64,000 nucleotides of DNA from Variovorax sp. 679 (GTDB taxonomy: Bacteria > Pseudomonadota > Gammaproteobacteria > Burkholderiales > Burkholderiaceae_C). Each line of letters opens with the position of its first letter. The first letter of the stretch is position 1. Where the stretch lies: assembly GCF_003952185.1 (NCBI RefSeq), contig NZ_RXFS01000009.1:186001-250000 (forward strand), given 5' to 3'. Of this stretch, positions 25,864 through 34,352 are shown piece by piece. The translations under genes were made by a program, and so were the position numbers. The notes below the pieces were generated by a model. The model was given only the letters and a program-made list of their open reading frames with translations. It searched no databases and was not told the DNA's origin.

Positions 25864-27477
25864 ATGCCCGCAGCCGCCACCGGCCCTGTGCCGCCGCAGT
25901 TCCATTCGCGCATCTCGCGCATCGCGCTGGGCGACGTGATCCACCGCAGCGCTCGCCGCTTCGGCACACGCACTGCGCTGATCGAAGGCGAGCACCGCAT
26001 GACCTACGGCGAGCTCGACGCCGCGTCGAACCGCTTCGCGCATCACCTGCTGGGCCTGGGCCTCGCGAACGGCGACCGCGTGGGCATGCTGTGCAACAAC
26101 TCGATCCAGATGGTGGTCGCCATGCTGGGCATACAGAAGGCGGGACTGGTGTGGGTGCCGATCAACACCTCGCTGGCGGTGGACGCCATCGGCTACATCC
26201 TCGGGCACGCCGGCGTGCGCCACATCGTGATCGACACCGCGCTGCACGCGAAGCCCGATCTGCGCCAGCTGCTGGACTCATCCGGCATCTCGCCCCTGCT
26301 GTGCGTGCTCGACGGCGACGTGCCGCCCGACGGCCTGCCCACCGTGCCGCAGGCCATCGCGCAAGGCCCTGAAACGCTGCCCGACGTGGAGATCGCCAGC
26401 ACGCAGCTCGCGCTCATCATGTACACCAGCGGCACCACCGGCCGGCAGAAGGGTGTGATGCATTCGCACGCCTCGGTGCACTCGGTGCTGCTGAGCAACA
26501 TGGTCGAGTGGGGCAGCAGCCCCGAGCGCGCCGACGTGTGGAGCGCCGTGCTGCCGCTCTTCCACTGCGGCCAGCACACGGTGGCGATGTCGGCGCTGGC
26601 GGTGGGTGGCTCGCTGGTGGTGCTGCGCGGCTTCGATCCGGGCGCGATGCTCGCCGCCATCGAGCGGCATCGCATCACGGTGACGGTCGGCCTGCCGATG
26701 ATGTACGGCGCGCTGCTCGCGCACCCGCAGCGCGCGACGCGCGACCTCTCGAGCCTGCGGCTTTGCGTCTATGCAATGGCGCCGATGTCGCGCTCGCTGC
26801 TGCTGCGCCTGCTCGAAGAGTTCTGCCCCAACTTCGCGCTGGCCTCGGGCCAGACAGAGATGTACCCCGGCGCCACCATCTTCGAGACGCACGAGCAGCG
26901 CCGGCGCTTCGGCTCGTACTGGGGCGTTGCCACGCTGGTTAACGAGGTCGCGGTGATGGGCGACGACGGCGACCTGCTCGGGCCGGAGCAGGTCGGCGAG
27001 ATCGTCTTTCGCGGCCCGAACGTGATGCTCGGCTACTACAACGACCCCGAGGCGACGGCGAATGCGCAGCGCTTCGGCTGGCACCACTCGGGCGACCTGG
27101 GCAAGCTGGATGCCGACGGGCAGCTGATGTTTCTCGACCGGCTGAAGGACATGGTCAAGTCGGGCGGCGAGAACGTGCCCTCCATCAAGGTCGAGGAAGT
27201 GCTGCTGCGGCATTCTTCCGTGCTGAATGCGGCGGTGGTGGGCCTGCCGCACGAGCGCTGGGGCGAGGCCATCACGGCCTTCGTCACGCGCAGACCCGAC
27301 GCGCCCACGGACTTCGACGAAGCCGCGTTGATCGCGCACTGCAAGGAGCACCTGGGCGGCTTCGAGGTGCCGAAGCGCGTCGTCTTCCTGCCGGCGCTGC
27401 CGATGACGTCGACCGGCAAGATCCAGAAGTTCGAGCTGCGCCGGGCGCACCACGACCACTATCAGGGCGGCGACTGA
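25864..27477 (+). CDS. AMP-dependent acyl-CoA synthetase/ligase
   Basis: This 537-residue adenylate-forming enzyme activates a carboxylic acid as acyl-AMP and then acyl-CoA. The P-loop-like motif A3 is YTSGTTGRQKG, motif A5 contains ASGQTEMYPG, motif A7 HHSGDLGKLDADG, and the C-terminal catalytic Lys is in STGKIQKFELR. The protein belongs to the medium/long-chain group by overall pattern; the true substrate is unknown. Its 3' end overlaps that of the convergent second synthetase by 16 bases (27462-27477). It is not in the same operon as that gene, so the locus has two separately controlled ligases. Confidence 0.92.
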   Translation: MPAAATGPVPPQFHSRISRIALGDVIHRSARRFGTRTALIEGEHRMTYGELDAASNRFAHHLLGLGLANGDRVGMLCNNSIQMVVAMLGIQKAGLVWVPINTSLAVDAIGYILGHAGVRHIVIDTALHAKPDLRQLLDSSGISPLLCVLDGDVPPDGLPTVPQAIAQGPETLPDVEIASTQLALIMYTSGTTGRQKGVMHSHASVHSVLLSNMVEWGSSPERADVWSAVLPLFHCGQHTVAMSALAVGGSLVVLRGFDPGAMLAAIERHRITVTVGLPMMYGALLAHPQRATRDLSSLRLCVYAMAPMSRSLLLRLLEEFCPNFALASGQTEMYPGATIFETHEQRRRFGSYWGVATLVNEVAVMGDDGDLLGPEQVGEIVFRGPNVMLGYYNDPEATANAQRFGWHHSGDLGKLDADGQLMFLDRLKDMVKSGGENVPSIKVEEVLLRHSSVLNAAVVGLPHERWGEAITAFVTRRPDAPTDFDEAALIAHCKEHLGGFEVPKRVVFLPALPMTSTGKIQKFELRRAHHDHYQGGD

Positions 27478-29012
27478 TCCTCGCGCTGCAGCAAGGTGGC
27501 CCGCACTTCCTTCTTCAGCACCTTGCCCACCTTGGAGCGCGGCAGGTCGAGCCACAACTCGATCTGCTTTGGCGCCTTCACGCTGCCGATGCGCGCCTTG
27601 ACGAAGGCCTTGATCTCGTCCGGGTCCACCTGTCGCCCGGCATGCAGCTGCAGCACGGCCACCACGCGCTCGCCCCACTTCTCGTCGGGCAGGCCGACGA
27701 CGGCGCTGTCCTGAACGTCGGGGTGCTGCATCAGCACCTGCTCGACCTCTGCCGAGTAGACGTTGAAGCCGCCCGAGATGATCATGTCCTTGGCGCGGTC
27801 CACGATGTAGAGGAAGCCATCGGCATCCAGGTAGCCGATGTCGCCCGTGTGATGCCAGCCGTGGCCCGAGGCCTCCTCGGTGGCTTGCGGGTTCCTGTAG
27901 TAGCCGAGCATCACGAGCGAGCCGCGCACCACGATCTCGCCACTCTCGCCCGTGGGCAGCAGCGCACCGTCACCACTCATGACGCCGACCTGCACGAGCG
28001 GCCCCGGCCTGCCCGCCGACGAAAGGCGATGCCGCGCGACAGTGCCGTCGTCGTTGAAGTGCTCGCGCGGCGACATCATCGAGATCATCATCGGCGCCTC
28101 GGTCTGGCCGAAGAGCTGGGCCATGACGGGGCCGATCTTCTGCAGTGCCTCCTCGAGCCGCGCGGCAGACATGGGCGCCGCGCCGTACCAGAAGCACTGC
28201 AGCGAATCGAGCGTCGTCTGCGCGAGCTGCGGATGCTGCAGCAGCATGTAGATCAGCGTGGGCGGCAGGAAGGTGTGGGTGACCCTGTGTTCCTCGATGA
28301 GCCCGAGGAACTCGCCCAGGTCGGGCCTGGGCATGATCACGACCTGCCCGCCCAGCGCCATGATCGGCAGGCACAGCACGCCGGCCGCATGCGTGAGCGG
28401 CGCCAGCGCGAGGTAGACGGGCCGGCCCTCGAAGGGATAGCCCATCAGCGTCAGCGCCGACATCGACTCGAGGTTGCGCCCCGACAGCATTACGCCCTTG
28501 GGCTGGCCGGTGGTGCCGCCGGTGCCGGCGATCATCGCGACGTCGTCGGGCGGTGCGATGTCCAGCGGCGAATCGTCCAGACCTTCCAGCCAATCTTCCA
28601 TGGAGGGCGCGAAGGCCTGCCGCTGGTCCAGGCACACCAGCGCCCGCAGCTTGGGCAGTTGCGGACGCATCTGCTCGACCATGGCCGCGTAGTTGCCGTG
28701 GAAGACCAGGCACGCGCAATCGAAGGCATCGAGCACGAAGGCGTTCTCGCCCGCCTCGTTGCGAGGATTGATCGGACACCACACGCAGCCCGCGCGCGAG
28801 ATGCCGAACACCGTGGCGAATGCGGTCGCGTCGTTGCTCGACAGCACCGCCACCTTGTCACCCGGCCGGACGCCGGCGCGCTGCAGCCCGCGCGCCACGC
28901 GCCAGCTGATGCGCTGCACCTGGGCATAGCTCAGGCTGGTGCCGCCCATGGTCAGGCAGGGCGAGTGGGCGCCCAGCTGGGCGCCCTTGTCGAGGTAGTC
29001 GACCAGGCGCAT
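27462..29012 (-). CDS. AMP-binding acyl-CoA synthetase, catabolic operon member
   Basis: This 516-residue adenylating enzyme has motif A3 GTGGTTGQPKG (a Gly-rich variant of the usual TSGTTG), motif A7 HHTGDIGYLDADG, SGGFNVYSAEVEQ and a C-terminal Lys in RSKVGKVLKKE. It is the last gene of a minus-strand operon SDR/saccharopine-dehydrogenase-like/ligase, 4 bases after the preceding stop. With those neighbours it probably activates an acid produced or consumed by the two dehydrogenases. The substrate is unknown. Confidence 0.92.
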   Translation of the reverse strand: MRLVDYLDKGAQLGAHSPCLTMGGTSLSYAQVQRISWRVARGLQRAGVRPGDKVAVLSSNDATAFATVFGISRAGCVWCPINPRNEAGENAFVLDAFDCACLVFHGNYAAMVEQMRPQLPKLRALVCLDQRQAFAPSMEDWLEGLDDSPLDIAPPDDVAMIAGTGGTTGQPKGVMLSGRNLESMSALTLMGYPFEGRPVYLALAPLTHAAGVLCLPIMALGGQVVIMPRPDLGEFLGLIEEHRVTHTFLPPTLIYMLLQHPQLAQTTLDSLQCFWYGAAPMSAARLEEALQKIGPVMAQLFGQTEAPMMISMMSPREHFNDDGTVARHRLSSAGRPGPLVQVGVMSGDGALLPTGESGEIVVRGSLVMLGYYRNPQATEEASGHGWHHTGDIGYLDADGFLYIVDRAKDMIISGGFNVYSAEVEQVLMQHPDVQDSAVVGLPDEKWGERVVAVLQLHAGRQVDPDEIKAFVKARIGSVKAPKQIELWLDLPRSKVGKVLKKEVRATLLQREDQSPP

Positions 29013-29016
29013 GGGA

Positions 29017-30153
29017 TCAGCCCATCCGGGTGATCACGGGCTCCTGCACCAGCCCGAAGCCGCGCAGCGCGCCCAGCAGCTCGCGATGCCCGAAGGCCTG
29101 GCAGCCCGAGGCGAAGCCGGCGCGCCGTGGCGGCTGCTGCAGCAGCGAAGCCGCCGCGAAGGCCTGCAGCAGGCCGGTCTGCTTGTAGTTGCAGTTGCCG
29201 AAGATCACGCAGTGCACACGGCCCAGCGGACCGGAGGCGTGCACCGAGTCGACGGACTTGTTGATGCGCGGGTTCTCGCGCGGAGGCATGGTGTTCATCA
29301 CGCCCGCCGCCGTCTGGGCCAGCGCGGCATAGCGATCCTCGTCGTTCATGCCTTCGGTGGCCTTGAGCGCCGCGGCCACGATATGCGGCACACCCTGCAT
29401 CAGCGGCTTGTTGAAGACGCCGCCGAGCACCTTCACGTTGGCCACGCGCGGGTCGCGCTTGAACCACACCGGGTGCGAGGTTCCTCCCCAGGGCAGCGCC
29501 AGCGCTGCCTCGTGCTGGCCGGGAATCGACAGGTGGTAAAGGCCCGCGTCGGGTTGCCACTCCACGTATTCGTTCTGCTCCAGGTAGTAGGCCTTCGACG
29601 TCGCCGCATTGACCAGGATGGTCTGGGTGGATGCGATGGTCGGGCTGCCGCCCCAGAACACGGCGATGTCGAGCGTGTCGAGGCCAGGCGTCTCCAGGCA
29701 CAGCTGAGCCGCGATCTCGCCCGTGGTGTACATGTGCGCGAGGCCCGGCGACAGCAACAGGCCTGCGGCGGCGAACTTGGCGCCGTACTTCTGGTCGAGC
29801 GTGATGAGCCAGTCCTGCTCGCCGGTAGTGTCGGTGTAGTGGCATCCGGCGGCCAGGCAGGCATCGACGACCTCGGGGCCGAACTTGGCGAATGGCCCCA
29901 CCGTGTTGAGCACCACCGAGGCGCCGGTGAAGAGCTCGGTGAGCGCACTCACCGAATGCGCCACTTCCACCACCTCGTAGTTCGCGGTCTCGATGCCGGG
30001 CACGTTGGACTTCATCGCCGCTTCCACCTTCTGCGCGCTGCGGCCCGCGGCGATGAAGGGGATGTTGTACTCGCGCAGGTATTCGCACACCAGCCGGCCG
30101 GTGTAGCCGGAGGCGCCGTATACGACGACGGGTTTCTTCTTGCTGCTGCTCAT
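29017..30153 (-). CDS. Saccharopine-dehydrogenase-like NAD(P)-binding protein
   Basis: This 378-residue protein starts with a Rossmann fold (VVVYGASGYTGRLVCEYL, with the GxSGxTG motif of the saccharopine dehydrogenase/trans-enoyl reductase-like group). NTVGPFAKFG and CHYTDTTGEQDW follow, as in that group. The C-terminal two-thirds match the DUF5938-type extension rather than true lysine-pathway saccharopine dehydrogenase. The reaction is not known. It sits between an SDR gene and an acyl-CoA ligase gene in a TetR-linked operon, so it is likely a catabolic reductase or dehydrogenase acting on a CoA- or acid-type substrate. Confidence 0.8.
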   Translation of the reverse strand: MSSSKKKPVVVYGASGYTGRLVCEYLREYNIPFIAAGRSAQKVEAAMKSNVPGIETANYEVVEVAHSVSALTELFTGASVVLNTVGPFAKFGPEVVDACLAAGCHYTDTTGEQDWLITLDQKYGAKFAAAGLLLSPGLAHMYTTGEIAAQLCLETPGLDTLDIAVFWGGSPTIASTQTILVNAATSKAYYLEQNEYVEWQPDAGLYHLSIPGQHEAALALPWGGTSHPVWFKRDPRVANVKVLGGVFNKPLMQGVPHIVAAALKATEGMNDEDRYAALAQTAAGVMNTMPPRENPRINKSVDSVHASGPLGRVHCVIFGNCNYKQTGLLQAFAAASLLQQPPRRAGFASGCQAFGHRELLGALRGFGLVQEPVITRMG

Positions 30154-30176
30154 GTCGTGTCTCCTTTTCTACCTGC

Positions 30177-30983
30177 TCACATGCCCATGCCGCCGTCCAC
30201 AGCGATGCCTGCGCCGGTGATGAACCGGGCCGCATCGGAGCAGAGGAAGACCACCACGTCGGCCATGTCGCCGACTTCGCCCAGGCGCCCGAGCGGCGTC
30301 TGGCCGACCACGTCGCCCACGGCCGCCTCCACGCTGGGTGCGAGCCCCGCGGCGACGATGTCCTGGGCGAGCTTCATGCCCATGTCGGTGGGCACCAGTC
30401 CCGGATAGATGCAGTTCACGCGCACGCCGTAGCCCAGCTTGCCGGACTCCATGGCCGCGACACGCGTGGCGCGGTCGACGGCGGACTTGGTGGCCGAGTA
30501 GCCGGAGATGGCCGGGAACGCGATGGTCGCCGCGACCGACGCGATGTTGACCACCGCCCCGCCGCCGCCCGCGCTGCCGCCGGGGCGCATCGCGCGGAAC
30601 GCGTGCTTCATGCCGAGCAGCGTGCCGGCCACGTTCACGTCGAGCATGCGGCGCAGGTCGTCGGCGTTCACGTCGACCACCAGCGAGGTGATCTCGATGC
30701 CGGCGTTGTTGACGAGGATGTCGAAGCCGCCGAGCTCCTTCACCGTGGTCTCGGCGGCCGAGGCCCAGTCGCCGTCCTTCGTGACGTCGAGCGGCACGAA
30801 GCCCACCTTCGCTCCCGACGCGGACAGCCTGGCGGCGGTTTCGCGCCCCAGGTCGGCGAGCACGTCGCCGATCATCACTGAAGCACCGGCCGCGGCCAGC
30901 GCCTCGGCAATGCTCGCGCCAATGCCGCGCGCACCGCCTGTCACGAGCGCACGGCGCCCTTTCAAGTCGAACTTGGCCATCAC
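30177..30983 (-). CDS. SDR-family oxidoreductase, first gene of the TetR-linked operon
   Basis: This 268-residue classical short-chain dehydrogenase has TGGARGIG (residues 15-22), NNAG, the catalytic Ser in IASVAAT, the YSATK Tyr/Lys pair and the C-terminal FITGAGIAVDGGMGM block typical of FabG-like enzymes. The Asp after strand two (IGDVL) favours NAD. It is the promoter-proximal gene of the operon that continues into the saccharopine-dehydrogenase-like and ligase genes. A good sigma-70 promoter lies upstream at 31020-31048 on the minus strand, overlapped by a probable TetR operator. Confidence 0.93.
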   Translation of the reverse strand: MMAKFDLKGRRALVTGGARGIGASIAEALAAAGASVMIGDVLADLGRETAARLSASGAKVGFVPLDVTKDGDWASAAETTVKELGGFDILVNNAGIEITSLVVDVNADDLRRMLDVNVAGTLLGMKHAFRAMRPGGSAGGGGAVVNIASVAATIAFPAISGYSATKSAVDRATRVAAMESGKLGYGVRVNCIYPGLVPTDMGMKLAQDIVAAGLAPSVEAAVGDVVGQTPLGRLGEVGDMADVVVFLCSDAARFITGAGIAVDGGMGM

Positions 30984-31019
30984 TTGTCTCCTGTGGATAT
31001 GTTGTGAGATGGAGCGGTC

Positions 31020-31048
31020 ATCCTAGAAATCGACTTTACGACTGTCAA
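31020..31048 (-). promoter_or_regulatory. Sigma-70 promoter of the SDR/ligase operon
   Basis: Read on the minus strand, a perfect -35 TTGACA (31043-31048) and a -10 TAGGAT (31020-31025) are separated by 17 bases. Transcription would begin about 25-30 bases upstream of the SDR start codon. Confidence 0.7.
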
Positions 31049-31062
31049 GATTTTTCTTGTCA
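31043..31062. promoter_or_regulatory. Probable TetR operator between divergent promoters
   Basis: TGTCAAG (31043-31049) and CTTGTCA (31056-31062) form an inverted repeat with a 6-base spacer and one mismatch. It covers the -35 hexamer of the leftward promoter. A direct copy of the left half, GTCAAG followed by TTTTTCT, recurs at 31066-31078, and CTAGAAA/TTTCTAG arms flank the whole region (31023-31029 and 31074-31080). A TAGAAT -10-like hexamer for the TetR gene lies at 31078-31083. Confidence 0.6.
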
Positions 31063-31182
31063 CTCGTCAAGTTTTTCTAGAATGGCATCCGTGACACGCC
31101 GGATGCGGGTTCTCCCGCTTGCGTGCTATGGTTTGCAATCAAGAGGAACACGGGGGCTGGCAGGCATGCGGCCCGGCTTTCA

Positions 31183-31857
31183 ATGACGACACATCAACGG
31201 GTAAAGAAGCACGCCGAACGGGTGCCCAAGGCACGGGTCGACAAGTTCTCGGAACGCCGAGCCGAACTGGGAGAGGCCGCACTGACCACGCTGGCCGCAC
31301 TGGGCTACGCACGCACCAGCCTGCGAGAGATCGCGCAGAACTCCGAGTTCTCGCATGGCGTCCTGCACTACTACTTCAGCGACAAGGTCGACCTGATCAT
31401 CTGCAGCGTGAAGCAGTACAAGGCCCGCTGCGTCACCCGCTACGACCACGCGGTGGAAAGCGCCACCACCTACGACGAGCTGATGGACGGTTTCCTGCAG
31501 AGCCTCGGCGACACGCTGTGCGACGAGGGCCACGTGCACCGCCTCTGGTACGACCTGCGCTCGCAGGCGCTTTTCGAGGAAGCCTTCCGCGCCGACGTCG
31601 TGCAGATCGACAAGAGCCTGGAAGACATGATCTGGCGCATCATGAGCCGCTTCGCCGAGCTATCGGGCGAAGACCCCGGCATGTCGCCATCGGCCACCTA
31701 TGCGCTGTTCGACGGCCTCTTCCAGCAGGCGCTGCTCAAGCACATGTCCGGCGATGCGAAGGCCGTCGAGAGCATGAAGACCGATGTGCGCCAGGCCATC
31801 GGTCGCCTCTTCACGCCGCCTGCGAAGGCTGCCGCGCCCCGCAAGCGCCGCGCCTGA
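31183..31857 (+). CDS. TetR-family transcriptional regulator of the catabolic operon
   Basis: This 224-residue regulator has an N-terminal TetR helix-turn-helix (TLAALGYARTSLREIAQNSEFSHG, with FSHGVLHYYFSDK as recognition region; about residues 32-70) and a helical ligand domain with a basic C-terminal tail. It is divergent from the SDR gene, and the intergenic region contains symmetric operators, so it likely represses the operon until an acyl-type ligand binds. The ATG at 31183 is preferred to one 20 codons upstream because the HTH then sits at the normal distance; that longer start cannot be excluded. Confidence 0.9.
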   Translation: MTTHQRVKKHAERVPKARVDKFSERRAELGEAALTTLAALGYARTSLREIAQNSEFSHGVLHYYFSDKVDLIICSVKQYKARCVTRYDHAVESATTYDELMDGFLQSLGDTLCDEGHVHRLWYDLRSQALFEEAFRADVVQIDKSLEDMIWRIMSRFAELSGEDPGMSPSATYALFDGLFQQALLKHMSGDAKAVESMKTDVRQAIGRLFTPPAKAAAPRKRRA

Positions 31858-31872
31858 AGCGCGCGAGGCACT

Positions 31873-32832
31873 TCACCTCGTTTTCTTCGCCGGCGCGAGC
31901 GCACGCGCGCCGGCCCACTGCCCGCTCTCGCACAGGTCGCGCACCACGTCCGCGATCAGCGTGCACACGGCGCGCTTGGCATTCGTGACCGGGAGATGCA
32001 CCGACACGCACAGCCCCAGCATTCGGTGCATCGACGGTGAAGCGATGCGATGCGCGACCAGCCGGCCTTCCTGCACTTCGCGCTGCGCGAGCCCGAACGG
32101 CATGATGGTCGGCCCCAGCCCTGCTTCCACCGCCGCCTTCAGCGTGTAGACCGAGTTGATCTCCGCGACCACCCGCGCTGCGGGGTGCCCCGCCTGCTCC
32201 AGCACCGCATCGACCAGCCAGCGCGTGCAATGGCCATGCGCATGGGCAGGCCACACCAGCGGCCGTGCGGTGGCCTGCCCGATGCTCACGTCGCCCGGCG
32301 GCAGCGCATGCGGGCTCTGCGGCGATTCGAGGAAAACGAAGTCTTCTTCCACCAGCGGTGTGAACTGGATGTCTTCCGCCGGCATGGTCGGCGAGAACAC
32401 CGCCACGTCGACGCGGCCGCGCAGCAGCTGGTCGGCCATGTTGCCGGTGAGCTCCTCGTTCAGGTGCAGCACCACGTCGGGATAGCGGCGGGCCGCCGCG
32501 CGCATCAGCGGCAGCGCGATCATGGGGGACACGCTCTGCGGCAGCGCCGCAACCACCGAACCCGACACCGACTCGGCCGCGACATGCACGGCGGCCTTGG
32601 CGTCGCGCACCTGCTTGGTGATGCCCTGCGCGTATTCGTAGAAGACCTTGCCCGCCTCGGTCATCGCCACGCCGTTACGGCTGCGCAGCAGCAGCTGGGT
32701 GCCGAGTTCGCCCTCGAGTTCGGCCATCTGCTTGCTCAGGGCCGATTGCGCAATGAAGAGTTGCTGCGCGGCGCGCGACAGGCTGCCGCAGTCCACGATG
32801 GCAACGAAGTACTTGAACTGGCGCAACTCCAT
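31873..32832 (-). CDS. LysR-family transcriptional regulator
   Basis: This 319-residue protein has the LysR winged HTH at the N-terminus (MELRQFKYFVAIVDCGSLSRAA, then LFIAQSALSKQMAELE) and a periplasmic-binding-protein-like effector domain. The HTH and PQSVSPMIALPLMRAA pattern resembles the Nac/Cbl-like subgroup. The start at MELRQFKYF is the standard LysR start; 20 extra in-frame codons upstream are not conserved. It lies 71 bases after the FAD oxidase gene, same strand, as the third gene of MFS/FAD-oxidase/LysR, and is the likely regulator of that set. Confidence 0.93.
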   Translation of the reverse strand: MELRQFKYFVAIVDCGSLSRAAQQLFIAQSALSKQMAELEGELGTQLLLRSRNGVAMTEAGKVFYEYAQGITKQVRDAKAAVHVAAESVSGSVVAALPQSVSPMIALPLMRAAARRYPDVVLHLNEELTGNMADQLLRGRVDVAVFSPTMPAEDIQFTPLVEEDFVFLESPQSPHALPPGDVSIGQATARPLVWPAHAHGHCTRWLVDAVLEQAGHPAARVVAEINSVYTLKAAVEAGLGPTIMPFGLAQREVQEGRLVAHRIASPSMHRMLGLCVSVHLPVTNAKRAVCTLIADVVRDLCESGQWAGARALAPAKKTR

Positions 32833-32903
32833 CGAAGGGTCTCCGGCCGCACGCCGCGGGGTGCGGGCGAGGCCGGAGATTCTAGGGCGCACATCTGCCG
32901 TAC

Positions 32904-34331
32904 TCAGCTTTCCACCGGGCCGACGACCTTCCCGGGATTGAAGATGTCGTGCGGGTCCAGCGCCTGCTTCACCGCACGCATCAGCGCCACCCCATGAACG
33001 CCATGCTCCTCGACCAGGTACTTCATCTTGTGCAGCCCCACGCCGTGCTCGCCGGTCGACGTGCCGCCGTGTCGCAGCGCGCGCTGTACCAGGCGATGGC
33101 TGAAAGCTTCAGCCGCCTCGTTCTCCTCCGCGCTGCCAGGGTCGACCAGCACAAGGCAGTGGAAGTTGCCGTCGCCGACGTGCCCCAGCACCGGCACGAG
33201 CAGCCCGTGCTCGGCGATGTCGGCCTGCGTCTCCTCGATGCACTGCGCGAGCGCCGACAGCGGCACGCATGCATCGGTGCTCAGGCTGCGGCTGCCCGCC
33301 TTCAGCTGCAGGCAGGCGAAGTAGGCGTGATGGCGCGGCGTCCACAGGCGCGAGCGCTCCTCCGGCCGCTTGGCCCACTGGAAAGCGCCGCCGCCATGGT
33401 TGCCCGCAATCTCCCGCACGGTGTCGGCCTGCTCGTCGACCTGCGCCTGGCTTCCGCCGAACTCGAGGAACAGCGTGGGGTGTTCGCCCAGAGTGGTGCG
33501 GCTGTGCGCATTCACGGCGCGGATGGTCAGCGCGTCCAGCAGTTCGGCGCGAGCCAGCGGCACGCCCATCTGGATCGACTCGATCACGCAATCGACCGCC
33601 GCGCGCACCGACGGAAAATGCACCACCGCCGCCGCATAGGTCTCCGGGTGCGGATGCAGCCGCACCGTGGCCTCGGCAATCAGCCCCAGCGTGCCTTCGG
33701 AGCCGCAGTACAGCTGCGTGAGGTTGTAGCCCGCGGAACTCTTGCGCGCCCGCGAGGCGGTGCGCACGACGTCGCCTTCGGCCGTGATCACCGTCAGGCT
33801 CACGAGGTTGTCGCGCATGGTGCCGTAGCGGACCGTGTTGGTGCCCGACGCGCCCGTGGCGACCATGCCGCCAATGGACGCGTCGGCGCCGGGATCGACC
33901 GAGAAGAAGAAGCCCGTGCCCTGCAGTGCCGTGTTCAGCTGCCCACGCGTGACGCCCGCCTCCACCGTGGCCGTGAGATCGCCGGGCCGGATCGCCAGCA
34001 CCTTGTTCATCTGCGAGAAGTCGACGCACACGCCGCCCTCGACGGCCAGCAGGTGCCCTTCCACCGAAGAGCCCACGCCGAAGCCGATGACCGGCACTCG
34101 CTCGCGGGCGCATGCGCGCACCACGAAGGCCGCCTCCTCGGTGCTGCGCACGAAAACCACCGCATCGGGCGGCTGCGGCGGATAGGTCGATTCGTCGGTG
34201 CCATGCTGCAGCAGCACGACCTTGCTGGTTGAAAAGCGTTCCGCGAACCTGCCTTGCAGCAAAGCCAGCAGTTCCGGTGACGGGGAGCGCCGCGTGCTCG
34301 AACGCACGGGAATGTTCACGACCGAATCCAT
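32904..34331 (-). CDS. FAD-binding oxidoreductase, D-lactate/glycolate dehydrogenase type
   Basis: This 475-residue flavoprotein has a FAD_binding_4 (PCMH) domain at about residues 45-220, with VPVIGFGVGSSVEGHLLA and the GSEGTLGLIAEATVRLHP hallmark, and a C-terminal FAD-oxidase domain containing LGHVGDGNFHCLV and the HGGTSTGEHGVG metal/substrate motif. It is the GlcD/Dld type that oxidises 2-hydroxy acids such as D-lactate, passing electrons to cytochrome or quinone. It is 21 bases downstream of an MFS anion symporter gene, so the likely substrate is an imported hydroxy acid. Confidence 0.92.
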   Translation of the reverse strand: MDSVVNIPVRSSTRRSPSPELLALLQGRFAERFSTSKVVLLQHGTDESTYPPQPPDAVVFVRSTEEAAFVVRACARERVPVIGFGVGSSVEGHLLAVEGGVCVDFSQMNKVLAIRPGDLTATVEAGVTRGQLNTALQGTGFFFSVDPGADASIGGMVATGASGTNTVRYGTMRDNLVSLTVITAEGDVVRTASRARKSSAGYNLTQLYCGSEGTLGLIAEATVRLHPHPETYAAAVVHFPSVRAAVDCVIESIQMGVPLARAELLDALTIRAVNAHSRTTLGEHPTLFLEFGGSQAQVDEQADTVREIAGNHGGGAFQWAKRPEERSRLWTPRHHAYFACLQLKAGSRSLSTDACVPLSALAQCIEETQADIAEHGLLVPVLGHVGDGNFHCLVLVDPGSAEENEAAEAFSHRLVQRALRHGGTSTGEHGVGLHKMKYLVEEHGVHGVALMRAVKQALDPHDIFNPGKVVGPVES

Positions 34332-34352
34332 CTCGGGCCTCCTGAATGCGGC

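Noticed and set aside
31123-31182. Upstream ATG for the TetR gene giving 20 more residues
   Set aside because: The extra residues are not TetR-like and precede the usual basic N-terminus; the start at 31183 is preferred.
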